64,000 nt of DNA from Lactarius indigo (taxonomy: Eukaryota > Basidiomycota > Agaricomycetes > Russulales > Russulaceae), in assembly GCA_025766275.1 (NCBI GenBank), contig JAFKAC010000031.1, forward strand, positions 124,001-188,000, given 5' to 3'. Under the pieces are notes generated by a model, which saw only the letters and a program-made list of their open reading frames with translations, was not told the origin of the DNA and did not search any database. Shown here piece after piece: positions 1-12,649 of the stretch. The position numbers and the translations under genes are program-made. Each line of letters opens with the position of its first letter. Position 1 is the first letter of the stretch.

Positions 1-653
1 TGTGTGCAGAAGTAGGGTGGGATATTACACCACCTCTTCAAATGTGCCATAACCCCCAGGAAGGCCAATGAACCCACAAGCCCGGCTGGCCATTTCTACT
101 TTGCGCTCGTGCATGGAATCTACGACGATCTATCCAGATGTCTGAGACACTGTTCAATCAGGGTGAATGAATCCGACTCACGGACTTGATCTAAATTTAG
201 GCAGGACCGTGAAGTTCAGAGCCGTGGAACTTTGGCCGATAGCGGCATGGCGCAATAACTTTACCTTTTCGTGACCTTCTTCGGCTAGGTCGATGTGACC
301 GCCAGTGTTCTGATCGCCCTCGCCGCCTGCTCGAAGCATGGCCGAAGGAACGACGGCGGTGACATGTCCTCCATGGCTGAGGACCACGCTTGAGATAATG
401 CCCATGATCCCTCGCCTTCCGCCGCCATACACAAGCGGCCGACCAAGCGTGGCGAGAGCTCGGCCCAGAGCTAAAACAATATTTTTTCCACATGAATCAC
501 CAGAAAACGCGACCACGAAAAAAAAGGAGGTGAGGTCTTACAGACTGCCGCGTGGTGAAAGGCAGTTGATGTACCGGTTGATGCACCACAGTAGACAGCT
601 ACTGCACGAGAGGGGCGCTCGTTAGGGGAGAAGTTGGGTGGTGCGGGAGACAT
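1..653 (-). CDS. LOG-family cytokinin-activating phosphoribohydrolase (partial)
   Basis: LOG proteins (old name lysine decarboxylase-like) release free cytokinin base from cytokinin riboside monophosphate, or hydrolyse related nucleotides; the protein is cytosolic. Three exons are visible: about 653-542, 470-265 and 129 to the window edge, with GT-AG introns of 71 and 135 bp that keep frame. Exon 1 starts [10 protein letters not shown] and reads into AVYCGAS. Exon 2 has the nucleotide-binding stretch [12 protein letters not shown]. Exon 3 has [11 protein letters not shown] followed by the family signature PGGYGTFEE (P-G-G-x-G-T-x-x-E). The start ATG at 653 was chosen because it gives the short N-terminus usual in fungal members. 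The gene is cut by the left edge, after roughly 140 residues of an expected 200-230. Family assignment is firm; the substrate is inferred from the family. Confidence 0.88.
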
Positions 654-1453
654 CGGAGTACTAGTAGTCGTGAAGTAACGAAAGTATGGTCGCGTTGGTG
701 AGCGCAGTTTATGTAGCAACCACCCGGAGTAAAGTCGGTTCCGAGGTGTATGCTGGCTTTGCCTCCGCATAGTATTTTGGGATGAATGCGGGCCCCCACG
801 TTCCGTTTGGGGTGGAGAGCCGTAATTTCCGGTCGCTGGCAGAAAACCTGCTGGTGAGTGATCTCTCCACCGACCCCCTTTTTTTTCCTCGGAATTTTGA
901 GATAAGTACAAACGTCGGGGTTGCGTGTGGGTCACTGACTCACTGGAGCGATTGTGTGCTGTTGACTCATGCACCAGAATAAGTGGGTAACGGAATTAGT
1001 GCTGGGACGGGCTTGGCAACGTTGCCATATCTGGTCACGCACTGAAAAAGGTAAGAAACAATTATACGCGGCTTGAGCCGTCTGCTGGTAACGCACCCTC
1101 AACAGATTTTCCCCTAGACGTTGATGTTTTCCTATATCCCACTGATAATAGCCGATAGCCCATTAAATATTAGTCGTAGAAAGGCCCTTACATTTTTTTG
1201 GGGGGAATGTATTTGTAGCCCGTGTTTACGGGATTGAAAAAATTTTTGCCAGCTCACTCAAGAGTTCACTGGCCCACGACTGTACATTGTACACAACCAT
1301 TCTCAGTGTATCCAGTCAGAACCCCTCGTGGTCTAGTAACAACCTGACACGCGCCACCACAGCACACATATAGCGTTTCAGACCTTACACGCACTGCAGC
1401 GGACAGGCAATAAGCACGTAGGTCCTATCCAACAAAACTTAGGCACTCACAGA
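654..1453. other. Intergenic; 3' flank of CHAT copy A
   Basis: No credible gene. The part nearest copy A (about 1300-1450) resembles the sequence downstream of copy C (12540-12650) and of relic E (17390-17536): all share a CCAGT..AACCCC..CGTGG stretch. It therefore belongs to the duplicated unit. Confidence 0.55.
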
Positions 1454-4400
1454 TCATGCACCATAATGAACGAATTTCACCCATCTCTCTAGAGTGGTCC
1501 ATCTCTTCTTCCGCAGCTTCTTCACCGCGAACCGGAGCGCTTCGCAGATCTTTCATGATACGGTAACCCCTGTTCTCGTCTCGAATTAGAGAACAATACC
1601 TTGTAAAAATGTTCCGCCAGGTGTTGTCCATCTTCATCCATCATAGCCCACATCGTCCCGACAACACTCTGGAACCCACAGTACTGTACTGCCGCTGCGA
1701 GGTGAAGTCCCTCATCAGTAACGCTCCCTTCAGTCACTTCGGCTGTATGACAAGCAGAGAGAAATGCGAATTCGGCGGCGGGTAGATACGAGCGCACGAT
1801 CTCAAGGAGCGTTAGGGTTTCACCGTGAAGTTCGAATCCGGCCTCAAATGGCTTGCCAGCCTCCAGTGTACCGTGACACGCGAAGTGAACAAACCGGTGG
1901 CAATGGAAGCTGTCAATGACTGCTTGCGGGTGTCGCGGCTTCTGAGATGAGACTTGTCACCCTAGTATCGAGAGCCTGTACGACTTGTATTTCACCCCCC
2001 ACAGTCGGAAGAGACGGGTCTGGCTGCGCGACAAGAAGTATGGAAGGTCGACTTGAAGAGTGCGAACGGGTATCGCGATTACGAGATTGGATGAGTGCAG
2101 ACAACGTTGGGGTATAGGAACAAATGTAGAGATCCAAGAAATAGCGGGCCTCGCCGTCATCAGATGGAATTGGACCCATGGCGTGGAGGGGAAGGAAGCA
2201 GAACACGGATGTTGAGCACCACCAGATCCGGCATTGTTCTGGTACTTGAAGCTGGCGGAGTCGGTTAATGACGGGTTCGCCAACGAGCTTGTAGAGCTCC
2301 ACAAGAACAGAGGCGAGGGTTTCATCGTAATGGCTTGAATCGAGCCCATATTTGCGTCGCGAGTCCAATAACATGTCCTTCAATGCGTTTGCATGGTTGT
2401 AGAAATCGTGAGGGGTTGGAATGAGGGAGGGCGACGTGTTGTGAAGCAAGACCAGAATGTCAGAGCGCCATTTGGAGTGGTTTATAATGATGACGGGACC
2501 AGAAGAGGCGGCGGAACGGAGTATATCGAACGATGGAGATGTCAGAAAGCTGTCGAAACCTGACAGGGTTTGAATTCGCGAAATGAGGTTGTCGCGTTCC
2601 TTCAGTAGCCCACGTTGTTTCAGCAAGAGACGGCCGAATGGGTCCACCGCCCTGAAGCCATCGACTGCGCTACCATCAATACTTAATTTATGGCTCGGTG
2701 GGATGGACTTGGTGAGCTCCTCGAGGCCTCGGTTGACCACCGCAAACTCGTGTCCTAATTGTGGGTCTGCCTTGAGGAGTTGATCGATTGAAGGACGAAG
2801 ATGACGCATCTCTGACCAAAGTAAGCCTCTCCCTCTTTCAAGAGGTCTCTATCGCTTCCTCGAGCCGATGCAGGTCTACCTGATACGAGGTATAGTCTAG
2901 CGGTACCCTGTGAGAGATGCCAACGTCTTGGAAAGAGTGTCATGCTGTAGCTGCAAAGTTGGTGCGAAAAGCAGGAAGTCTTGCATCAATGACAAAGCAC
3001 TCTCGTACGCTTGGAAACGGAAGCCTTGAAGGATGTCGGTTGTCCCGCGCAGCATAAGCCCACAAGCATGTGAACCGGAACCGATCTGGCAAGCTCGCAT
3101 GTCGGTCGTTGACACACTGGGGGAGTAGTTTCACCACTTCATCCAGGTCTCGTGTGCGGTAACCTGGAAAATGACCTGGAGCGGATGAATAGAGCTGACG
3201 AAGTGTCGTGGAGCGCTGGAACTGTATTGAGGGGCGTTCGAATACTTGACGATGTGTGCTAATCGACTCGTTGAGATACTCGATCTTGTTTGTGCGCCTG
3301 AATGCTTCAAAGAGGATCAAGCCGAATAAGTCGAAAAGTCCTGATGTAAGCAGATTCCTTTGAGCAGAAGCAAGTATGACTCGGCCCTTTTCGATGGCTC
3401 CGTCAATCTCCGTTGTGTCATTATTACTGATTTCAGAGAGAAGTTCGTCAAGGAGGTCCAGCTTCTCGAACGTGGGATCGATTTCTGGATCGTCGTCGTG
3501 CTCCTCAAAGGACACCACTGGCACTGGCCGAAGCTAACGGTGAATTGTCGGACGACGCTTCAGTGCCGTCGATGGAACCAAAGTAACGGACGCGCTGCTC
3601 GGCGGTAATTTCCGCAAAACTGTCTTTGTCAAAGGATGGGCCTGGTAAACGTACGAGCGAGATATATTGCCTCCTCTAAATATTCCGGGGTCCCTATGTG
3701 CCATCGATCGAATTACCGCTAGCGCTGTCACGATCTGTTGAACATTGGTTACGAATTCGTCCTGGCTGTCTCTAGCGGAACTAGAGGTGATAAATTCGTC
3801 GAAGATAGACACAGCCTCCTCATAATCGTCGTTTACAAAGGTCATACCATAGCGACAGCCAAGAGACCAAGTAAGAGCGTAGCGAGCCTCGTGCAGATCC
3901 GGCTTGTGCTTCCCCACCAGTCACAGGCAGTCGATAACTTGATCCAATGGTTGGTCAGGTGCCCACAGGCTAATTTTGGATGTAACTGCTGTGGCAAAGC
4001 GAGAGACGGAGACAGTGGTGTCGCCATAGGACGGATCCGAGGTGAGGAGTTCGTGGGAAAGGGCTGACATTTCTTCAATGCATTGCACTGCATTTCTGGC
4101 TCCCACCTCTACTTGAAATGCCATCACATCCACGAAGCATGTCGTGACTTGACGGCGCGGCGACACAAACTCTGCGTGAGGCTGGTCTCGAAGGTGGCGG
4201 AAGTATTTGGCTGCATAAGTGGCGTCTTCAGGCTGGTTAAACATATTGGAGCGCCGGACAAGCGCTTTGTGAACAAAGCTCGATAGAGCAACGGGCCGTG
4301 TTCTACCTACGAACACGGTGGGAGGAGTATTGCTTCGGTCAAATGAGAAATCGATTTGTCGAAATCCTCCCTTTGACTCAACAATTTGTATCGCCGGGTT

Positions 4401-4599
4401 CGCATTGGGGCCAGAACAACAGCGGAGAGTAGGCGAAGAGGATCAGATCGAGATGATGTAGGGAGGAGTTGCTCAAAAAGTGTGACGAAGGAATCGACTT
4501 CGTAAACAGGCCCTGAATCAATTCAATTAGTACGGGTAGGCCTATGGAGGCTGAGAGGGCATCATAGACTTTAAAGACTTACCTAGTGCGTTCGGCCAT
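1454..4599 (-). pseudogene. TPR-CHAT domain protein, copy A, disrupted
   Basis: CHAT is a caspase-like cysteine peptidase fold, usually behind TPR repeats; the role of the large fungal family is unknown. Exon 1 is ATG at 4599 followed by GTAAGT, as in copies B and C. The helical TPR-like part spans about 4320-2900 (YFRHLRDQP, NDDYEEAVSIFDE and similar repeats). The linker and CHAT part spans 2809-1454, with HFACHG around 1875 and LSACHTAE around 1740, ending in VKFVHYGA. The frame is broken several times. One extra base in exon 1 and one near 1915 split the CHAT domain just before the His motif. A TGA near 3918 stands where copy B has an Arg codon. A one-base loss near 1530 removes the normal C-terminus from the CHAT frame. 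Real substitutions and a deletion argue for a pseudogene rather than sequencing noise. Confidence 0.8.
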
Positions 4600-6517
4600 G
4601 CTCAACCAGTCCAAAATCCCAATGTAGGTGATGTGACGTGTTGGGGTATTGGGGGCGAAAGAAGGATGCAAGGTCACAAACAACCACCTCAAGACGCGCA
4701 ATGATACATATATTCACACACACATAGCATCGGTCCCAGCCCGCATCAATGGTTATGGGCCCGGGAACACCATCAAAGACAGCATCAGTCTGACAGGCGA
4801 CAGGTGGACGTAAGGCGGTAGTTGCTGTGCAGCCTGCACGACTATAAGTTAATTAATAAGAGAGGCCGGCGTGCGAGGACACATGTCTCTGTTCCAGGTG
4901 GCCCTATGCCTGCACCAGCGCTGTGAAAAACGACGAGATGTACGGTGAAAGTCAGATGAGTAAGGACGAAGGGAAGTTTTTGAGAGGGTGCGAATATTGG
5001 GAGGCTGAGGACAGCCTCTGTGATACCTTGCGGTGGCAGTGCTAGAGTTCAGAGGCTGTCTTCTGCCATGGGGCCAGTAGGCCTGGTATGTGAGTAGAAC
5101 AGTTAAGTCACGCCGATCCTTGAGCGCTTGATCGGTCCCACGGAGGCGGCACGTGCTCGCTCCCGGGCCTCTTCTGGTTCGAGGAACAAAAGCACTTTTC
5201 TTTTACCCACCCGCTACGCCCAGTATTTTCCAAGGGATCGATAACGAAGCACACGTTGTCCGACTCTCGTCGGGTGGGCAGTGCTCCCGGAGCGATCACA
5301 TTGGTCTTGTAACCTAATGATACTCTCGGCCGGGCCGGGCTGGCCTCAAGTCGAAGTCACATGGCGAGTTGAACTCACAAATCCGTAGACTCGAAGCTTT
5401 TACCCGTCAACCTTGTCCTTTTCGTTCGCCTCAGCATCATGAAAACTTCCCGCTCTTCCCATTTCTGGCATCCTCGGTGCTTGCATTAGTCCTGTCGAAC
5501 TCCATCTCGGTATTATGCTAAGTCTCACTTGCTTTCACTTGCTCTCGTCGCTCGCGCCTTAGCCATCATCAGTTCCCGCACGTCGCTGCTCGCCCTTTTC
5601 ACTCGTCACTTACTATGCAAGCTCCATCTTTGCGTGACCATCTGTTCAGCCTTCGCTCCAGTGTGACATGTGGCCCCGCACAAACTCAAACTCCGGATAC
5701 CGCGCGACCTCGACGCTCCGCTCCGCGCTGTCCTGATCCCTTCCCGTACTCGCTGCCTCCGCCTCTCCCCTTTCTTGACTTCTCATGAACATCACCGGGT
5801 TCATGCACTGCGCTTCATGGCCCGTATCACGCTACAGTAAAAAGGAAAACAAAGTTCAGGACAGGCATCATCGCTAGGCATACTCGCTGTGGGACGATGA
5901 GCAGGGGAGATACGTCTTGGGGAAAAAAAAAAACCAAGGAAAGGAAAAAGAAAAAGAAAAGATCGCAACACGATGGCGGCCCGCGAATTCACTGGCGTGA
6001 TATGAGGCGTGTGACATTTTGAGGAAGAGCGCGAGCCGAAGTCACTGGACAGGAAGTGCCAGCAGCCAAAGAGGAGCTGCAGTAGTGATGATATTCTGTG
6101 ACAGATCGCAGGCCATAACTACATGCTAGCCAGTAGGCCGTAGATAGTAAGCACAGTAGACGTAAATAGTAGAAGTAGGGAGTATTCGAGTCGTCGCGGA
6201 AAACATCGTATATAGGAGTACATGAGCACTGGCAACGAACGAAATGGGGAGAGAGTAGAAGCTTCGTGGGAGTGTGTGTGTAACAAAACAGGAGAGAAGT
6301 GGAATCCGGAGCAATGCGAGATCACAAAAGAGACAAAAGAAAACGATCTAAGGACAAAGGACATGTAAGTCGGGAAAAATACAAGAGTAACAAGACACAT
6401 TTTCATATTGAGACCGGCATCGAGAGAACGACCAAGTACGCACCAAGAACGGCTACGGACAAGCAGTAAGCGCGAAAGCCGTATTCTAAAAACCCGAATA
6501 CTCACAAGTAATCCCGT
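4600..6517. other. Spacer between CHAT copies A and B
   Basis: No gene recognised. 4600-4850 is the upstream flank of copy A and matches the upstream flanks of C and D in short blocks (GGGGGCGAAAG near 4650; a CCCGGGAAC block near 4760 shared with D). 5400-5800 is pyrimidine-rich and resembles 10530-11000, 11650-12080, 16250-16960 and 17850-18130, so it is a repeated part of the array spacer. 6120-6517 is the 3' flank of copy B and aligns with the 3' flank of copy D (18890-19247). Confidence 0.6.
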
Positions 6518-9500
6518 TCATGCGCCGTAATGGACAAAATTCACCCATCTCTCCAGAGTGACCCCTCTCTTCCTCCGCAGCTTCTTCACCGCGTCACGAA
6601 GTGCACCAGCAGACCTCTTGTAGTATGCCACCGGCTCCCCCTTCTCTCTTTTTGGGAACATTGACTTATAGAAGTGTTTGGCCAGGTCTTGTCCGTCTAA
6701 ATCCGCCATTGCCCACATGGTCCCGACCACGCTCCGGAACCCGCAAAATTGTACCGCGGCAACAAGGTGAAGTACCTCATCTTTGGCGCATCCTTCGGTT
6801 GCTTCGGCCGTGTGACACGCGGAAAGAAACGCGAATTCGGCCATGGGGAGATGGGAACGTATGATCTCAAGCAGCGTCAAGCGTTCAGTTTCCATAAAGC
6901 TCGAATCCGGCATCAAAGGGTTTGCGGGCCTCCAGTGTACCGTGGCACTGCGACAGTGAACAAATCGGTGGTGTTGGAAGCCATCAATAATCGCGGTGGG
7001 TGTCGCGGCTTCAGAGATAAGGCTGGTCACGTCAGTATCGAGCCGCTGGACGACCTGGATCTCGCCCTCTACGGTTGAAAGTGATGGATCCTGGCTGCTG
7101 CCACAAGCAGAATAGGAGGGTCGATCCGAAGATTGCGAACCAGAATCGCGATTGCGAGATTGGATAAGGGCGGATAGCGTTGGGGTATAGGAACAGATGT
7201 AGAGATCTAAGAAATAGCGGACCTCGCCGTCATCAGATAGGGATCGGACCCATGGCATGGAGAGGAAGAGAACAAAATACGGATGTCGGGCACCACCAGA
7301 TCCGGGACTGCTCTGGTACTTTTAGCTGACGGAGTCGGTTGATGACGGGTTTCCCAACGAGATTGTAGAGCTCCACAAGAACGGAGGCTAGGGTTTTATC
7401 GTATTGACTTGAATCAAGCCCGTATTTGTTTCGCGACTCCGACAACCTGTCCTTCAATGCATTCGCACGGTCGTAGAAATCGCGAGGGGTTGAGATGAGG
7501 GAGGGCGACGCGTTGTGAAGAAGGATCAGAATATCAGAGCGCCATTCAGGAGTGGTTTATAATGATGACAGGACCAGCCGAGGCGGCAGAACGGAGTGTG
7601 TCGAACGACGGAGATGTCAGGAAGCTACCGAAGCCCGGCAGGGTTCGAATTTGCGAAATCAGGTCGTTGCGTTCCTTCATAAGTCCAGCGTTGCTTCACC
7701 AAGAGACGGCCGAATGGATCCGCCGCCCTGAGGTTGTCGGCCCCGCTATCATCGATGTTTAAGTTGCTGGCCCGGTGGGATGGATTTGGTGAGGTCCTCC
7801 AGGTCTCGGTTGACCGCCGCAAACGTGCTTTCCTAATTCTGGTTCTACTTGCAGAAGTTGGTCGAATTGACGTACGAAGGCGGCGCATCTCTGACCAAAG
7901 TAAGGCCCTCCCTCTTTCAAGGGTCTCAATCGCTTTCCCGACTTGACGCAAGTCGACCTGGTATGAGGCATAGTCCAATGGCATGCTATTAAAGACAACA
8001 GACGAGAAAGTAGGCGTCTCTGAGAAAGCGGCAGGCTGTAGCTGCAAAGATTGGTGCAAAATGCAAGGCGTCTTGAGTCAATGACATAGCGTTCTCGTAT
8101 GCTGTGGAGACTGAGGGGTGTCTACTACCTCGCGCAAAAAATGCCCACGCGCATGCAGACTGACATCGATCGGGCAAGGTTGCAGTTTCATCGTTGGCAC
8201 ACATGGGATAGTAGTTCCAGCGCTTCTCCAATATCTCGGATGTGGACTCGGAGAGGACGTGACTCGGAAGCGGTTGAGCAAAGACATAGAAAGCATAAAA
8301 ATGGTCGAGAAGCGCCCTTACCGGGACGGTACTGACGGACGCCCCAAAACTTGACGTCGTGTGCTAATCGACTCGTTAAGGTATTGGATCTTCTGTGTGC
8401 GCTTGAAAGCTTCATCGAGGACCTTGCCGAATAATTCGAAAAGTGTTGACGCAAGTGGATGCATCGGAGAAAATGAGGCAAGTATGGATCGGCCCTTTTC
8501 AACAGCTTTCGTCGATCTTCAGTTAAGTCGCCATTGTGAATCCCAAAGAGAAGTTCTTCAAGGAGCTCCCCCTTTTTATACATTCGAACAAATTCGGGAT
8601 TATGGAATGTCACTGGCTCTGGCTGAGATAACGGCGAATTGCTGGACAATGCATCGAAGGCTTCGGTGGAGTGGAAGTTATAGAAACTGCCTGCTTTGCA
8701 TAGTCTTCCAGTGTGTCAGTAATATTAGAACTAAGAGGGTGTTCAACAGGAGATGAAGTGCGAAAGGAATGAGCACGATATATTGCCTCCTCCGTATATT
8801 CCGGGGACTTGTGCGCGCTCGATCAGAACAGCGCTAGTGATGTCACTAACTCTCGAGCTTCAGTGGCTATGTCTTCAGTCCTGACTATCTCCTGGGGGGA
8901 CTGGAAGTAATAATTTCATCCAGGATGGACGTGATTTCCTCATAATCGTCATTCACCAAAGTGGTTAAATAGCGAGCACGGAGACAAAGGGCAAGGGCGA
9001 AGTGAGCACGTCGCAGTTTTGGCCTTTGTATCCTGACAAGCCGTAGGCACTCGATAATTTGACCCAACGGTTGATCGGGGACCGGCAGACAGATTTTGGA
9101 TACAACTAATTTGGAAAAGTGAGTGACGGAGATGATGGTGTTGTCATCGAACGGATCCGAAGTGAGGAGTTCGTGGCAAAGGACTGCCATCTCCTCGATT
9201 TTCTGCAGTACGCTGCTGGCCTCAAACTTCACTTGAATTACCAACACATTCACAAGCGACGTTGTGACTACGTGGCGCGAGAACCCGGATGCTGCGTGAG
9301 GCTGGTTTCGGAGATGGCGGAGGAATTTGGCTACGTAAGTGGCGTGTTCGGGATGCTTTTCAGAGCGTTCATGGAGCACGAGGGTGAGGACGGAAAAAAA
9401 CTGACTGATATCTTTGGGTTCTGGAAAAGACCGGGGCTGCCAGTGGAGAAGCATCGATTCGGTCAAATGAAAAATCGCCTTCAAGTTGTCGAGGTCACTG

Positions 9501-9742
9501 GTATCCGGCTCCTCTTTATTTGACAACTCATAGCGATCTAATCGTGTCATAACCAGACCATAGACACAAGTAGGGCGAAGGGGGTGTGATGGATGTGACC
9601 CTGAGAGAAAATGATGGTATTGATCAATAGCGGAATCGATTTCACGGATCGATCCTGTAAATAATGAATTAAGAGTTCGTTAGTGGGGGCGAACTTGGAG
9701 CGGTTGAGAGGATAACAGGGACTTACGTCGTGTGACAGCCAT
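6518..9742 (-). pseudogene. TPR-CHAT domain protein, copy B, disrupted
   Basis: Exon 1 is ATG 9742 (MAVTR) then GTAAGT at about 9726, parallel to A and C. A clean stretch of 221 codons (9550-8885) holds the TPR-like N-terminal part, with LRHLRNQPHA and NDDYEEITSILDE repeats. The region 8885-7260 is broken into several frames. The last 246 codons (7258-6518) carry the CHAT C-terminus with LSACHTAEATEG and VNFVHYGA. In this frame the His motif is missing: where copy C reads HFACHGT, two added bases make B read HCRSATV, and a further added base about 50 nt on restores the frame. Even if this ORF were made, the catalytic His would be absent. Belongs to the same subtype as copy D by its 3' flank. 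Confidence 0.78.
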
Positions 9743-9945
9743 GATTATACTGTCCCCCGAGAACCGGAACGTAAACAGTAGGTTGGTGTCAAACTGATGA
9801 GGAGGCGAGTCGAAGCTGTTGGTAAGGGAAGATGCAGGGTCGCAAACAGGTCTCGTTTCGACTGCCACGATAAGACAGTGCTGTACTTGGTATTGTACAA
9901 GGACATCTGTACAAGGATTCTCACGCGAGCGTGGCTGTGCCAGCC

Positions 9946-10237
9946 TACAGCTGGTTCCATAACGATTGTCCCCTGCCATTTTGAGAACATAGTCGGCCAT
10001 CCAAAACTCGAGAGCGGGATTCATAATTAAGTCGAGGGAGAAATTCTCAGGAAATCAGGTTATCTCACAGGATTAAGGTTATAGAATAGTTATCTCGTAA
10101 CAATTGGGGTTATGGAATGGTTATCTGTATTGCTCCGCTCGAGAGCTGTGCCATCTCGGTGGCGGAGTTACCAATTCAAACCTCGCCTATGTCCAAAATT
10201 TGGTCACCAGGGGACAATCGTTATGGAACCAGCTGTA
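9946..10237. repeat. Foldback element, 29-bp perfect inverted arms
   Basis: Positions 9946-9974 and 10209-10237 are exact reverse complements over 29 bases (arm begins TACAGCTGGTTCCATAACGA). Similarity continues imperfectly inward (GCCATTTTGAGAACATAG against the complement of CTATGTCCAAAATTTGG). The 234-bp interior is AT-richer than its surroundings and contains short repeats of GGTTAT (about 10068-10125). No ORF. This fits a MITE or foldback DNA element without its own transposase; I did not identify a target-site duplication. Confidence 0.75.
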
Positions 10238-11356
10238 AATGCCGTAAACGACAACAGGCTCGGCAAATTTTCCCGAAGACAAACATCAGCCAGACCGGGG
10301 TAAGCACAGAGAGGACACGTACTTCTGCTTCAAGTGACTTGGTACCAGCGCCCGACATTTATAGAAATAGTCACCTCAGGCTGAGCTGCTGAGTCGGTAC
10401 CAAGGGTGAGGGTTCAAGTTGTGAGAACCTCTTTGAGACTGAGTACTGAGCAGTAGTGGCATACAGTGAACGAGTCGGAAGGCCGTCGGTTGAGGTGACT
10501 CGGAGTTGGGTAAAACAATCACCGCAAGATGTAACTAACTTTTCGCTCCTTGTCTTGCGCCCCTTCGATACTTTCCTTTACTCACATTGTCCTTCTATTC
10601 GACTCTATTTCACGAAGCCACACCTCCACCTCCGCTCCCCAAAGACACCCGAGTTGAACTTGCAAATTTGTCGATCTTGAAGCCTCCATGCAACGTCCGG
10701 CCCGCCTACCGCCCCTCATCAATCTCATCCTCGAAGCTGTTTCGGCCTTGTTCTGCGTGTCACTCTTCCTGGTATCTGGTACCAGTGGCGTGCATCGGTA
10801 GCGGCGGCAGTGTCCACCGATGCACTCCCTAGTCCATTGCCGTCCCGCTATTTTCTTTAGATCCCCTGCACGTTCCTGATCCTAACTTGCACTTCAAGTT
10901 TCTCCCGCCTTCGTTGCACCTCCCTTCCTCCAATCTTTGGCTGCTTGACACACTCTCCCCACTCCCCTCTCTGTCACAAAACCCCCGTCTACACACTTCA
11001 TACCGCGCGAAACGGTGCCGTGTGTACAAGTGCGATCACGGGGAAGCTGACTTTAACTGAGGGAGAAAAGGCAATCGTGATTCCACGAAGCGGTGCATCA
11101 GCGAGGCACAGAAGAAAGAAGAAAGCACTCCTCAGCCTCATCCTACCAAGCGGCCTCCCTCGAGCGCACGACAAAGATTCAATAGGCTTTCAAGCCTGTA
11201 CTACTTCCGCTCTAGTTTGCACTGGTAGGTCTCCTTCGCAGAGTCAGCACAACCACGGCGCCGTGCTGGGCTATTGGAATCATGCTCACCATCATTGTCT
11301 TCTCCCGGATTACGATACTAAAGGCGAATGTGTGAACAGCTCGCTGTGAGCATCAT

Positions 11357-11477
11357 GAAAAACCTCCTATGATAACCGTGATAATCAATAATAATTAAGA
11401 CTAGCAAACGCTAGATGTCAATAATTCTTGCTCAATATGGAAATTATCTCAAATTATCAGAGTACGTTTTTCCTGAT
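11357..11477 (+). repeat. Dispersed repeat shared with the hydrophobin units
   Basis: The stretch GAAAAACCTCC...CAATAATTCTTGCTCAATA...TTTTTCCTGAT matches 57715-57852 and, less completely, 54470-54613 inside the hydrophobin duplication, 43-46 kb away. Order and spacing of blocks are kept with small indels. No coding capacity seen. Probably a non-autonomous mobile element, type unknown. Confidence 0.6.
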
Positions 11478-12649
11478 GCGCCATTCGCACTGACAGTGCT
11501 CATCCGTCACTTTCATCTATTCGAGGCTGTTGAACGGCGAATATATAAACGGCCGCTGTTCACTCCGCAGGAATGGATCATCACTATGTCGCCATTCCCT
11601 CTTTATCCTTGTGGTGAAATTTCTCAACCAGGCGAGTTCTCAAAAAGTCCGCATCTCAGTTTGTCTTGAACTTCCTGTTCGTCGTCGTCCTCATTGTCTC
11701 TTGTCTCGTTCATTCGGTCCACAGTGCCCTCTCTTGTGTGTATCCCCAAGTTCCCCAACACTTATTATCTTTTCTCGCTTAGTCTCTCGCTCGGTCGAGC
11801 TGTGCGAGCCTCCCCCGCACCTTACGCGTTAAGACTCGCCTTTCTCACTCGTCGCCACACGCCTCTGTATCTTGCTCTTGGCCAGCCCCACTTTTCTCGC
11901 ACTCAAGCCCCGAGATGCGGGACACCGCAGTCGGTCGACGTGTGCCGTAATTCTTGATCCCTCCCAGTACCCGCCACCGCCTCCTCTGCTCCCTTTACTT
12001 TCGCAGCCTAGTCGTTATCTGCTAATTTCACTCGCCCACATCCCACTTCGTCGCCCGAACTCAAGCACACGCTCCAAAGGTTGTACATCGCTTTCGCATT
12101 CAAGAGGAAGTTAGTCCCATGGGCAATTCCAGATCTGGATGAAGGCGGTTTCCCAGCTGCGTTTGTGTGAAGTTCAGACTTTGGCTGGAACGACCCAGTT
12201 CTGCGACGCTTGACGCCCAAACAATAGGTGTGAGAGGCCCGTGCGCGAAGAAGTGTGACCATCTAAGGAACTAAGGAAATCAGGGAAACATTGCTTTCCC
12301 AGGCGCGTGCCAGCCACAGATCTGGATGTGAATGGTGTTGGGAAAAGAATAGCGCAATGTGATATCGGGTTGGGTCAGCTCTTCTTCCCTACTGCCGTAC
12401 TGTTCATCGAACCAACATCGGCCTTGCTTACAAAAGAATGGAAATAGTATATCAACCCAATAGTAAATAATGACGCATAAACGCCTCAGTGACTCATTTA
12501 CAGACAACCGTGTTGTAAGGGAACATCCCAATATAATTGCGTCCAGTCCAAACCCCGTGGTAAAATGACAGCGTGACCTATATAATGTTTGAACCCCTGC
12601 GCGCACAAAAGTCTATTTATAAAAACCCGAACACTCACAGATACCCCAA

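Larger units (their letters stand above)
9743..12649. other. Spacer between CHAT copies B and C
   Basis: No credible gene. It contains a foldback element (9946-10237) just upstream of copy B, pyrimidine-rich spacer repeats (10530-11000 and 11650-12080), a dispersed repeat (11357-11477) shared with the hydrophobin region, and from about 12090 on the 3' flank of copy C, which matches 16990-17530 next to relic E. Confidence 0.55.

Noticed and set aside
471..974. 167-codon open frame on the minus strand extending upstream of the LOG start
   Set aside because: It reads through the LOG leader, exon 1 and intron 1. The conserved protein starts at 653 and leaves this frame at the 541 splice site.
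10068..10125. GGTTAT repeats as a possible interstitial telomere
   Set aside because: Spacing and sequence are irregular and do not match TTAGGG; they lie inside the foldback element.
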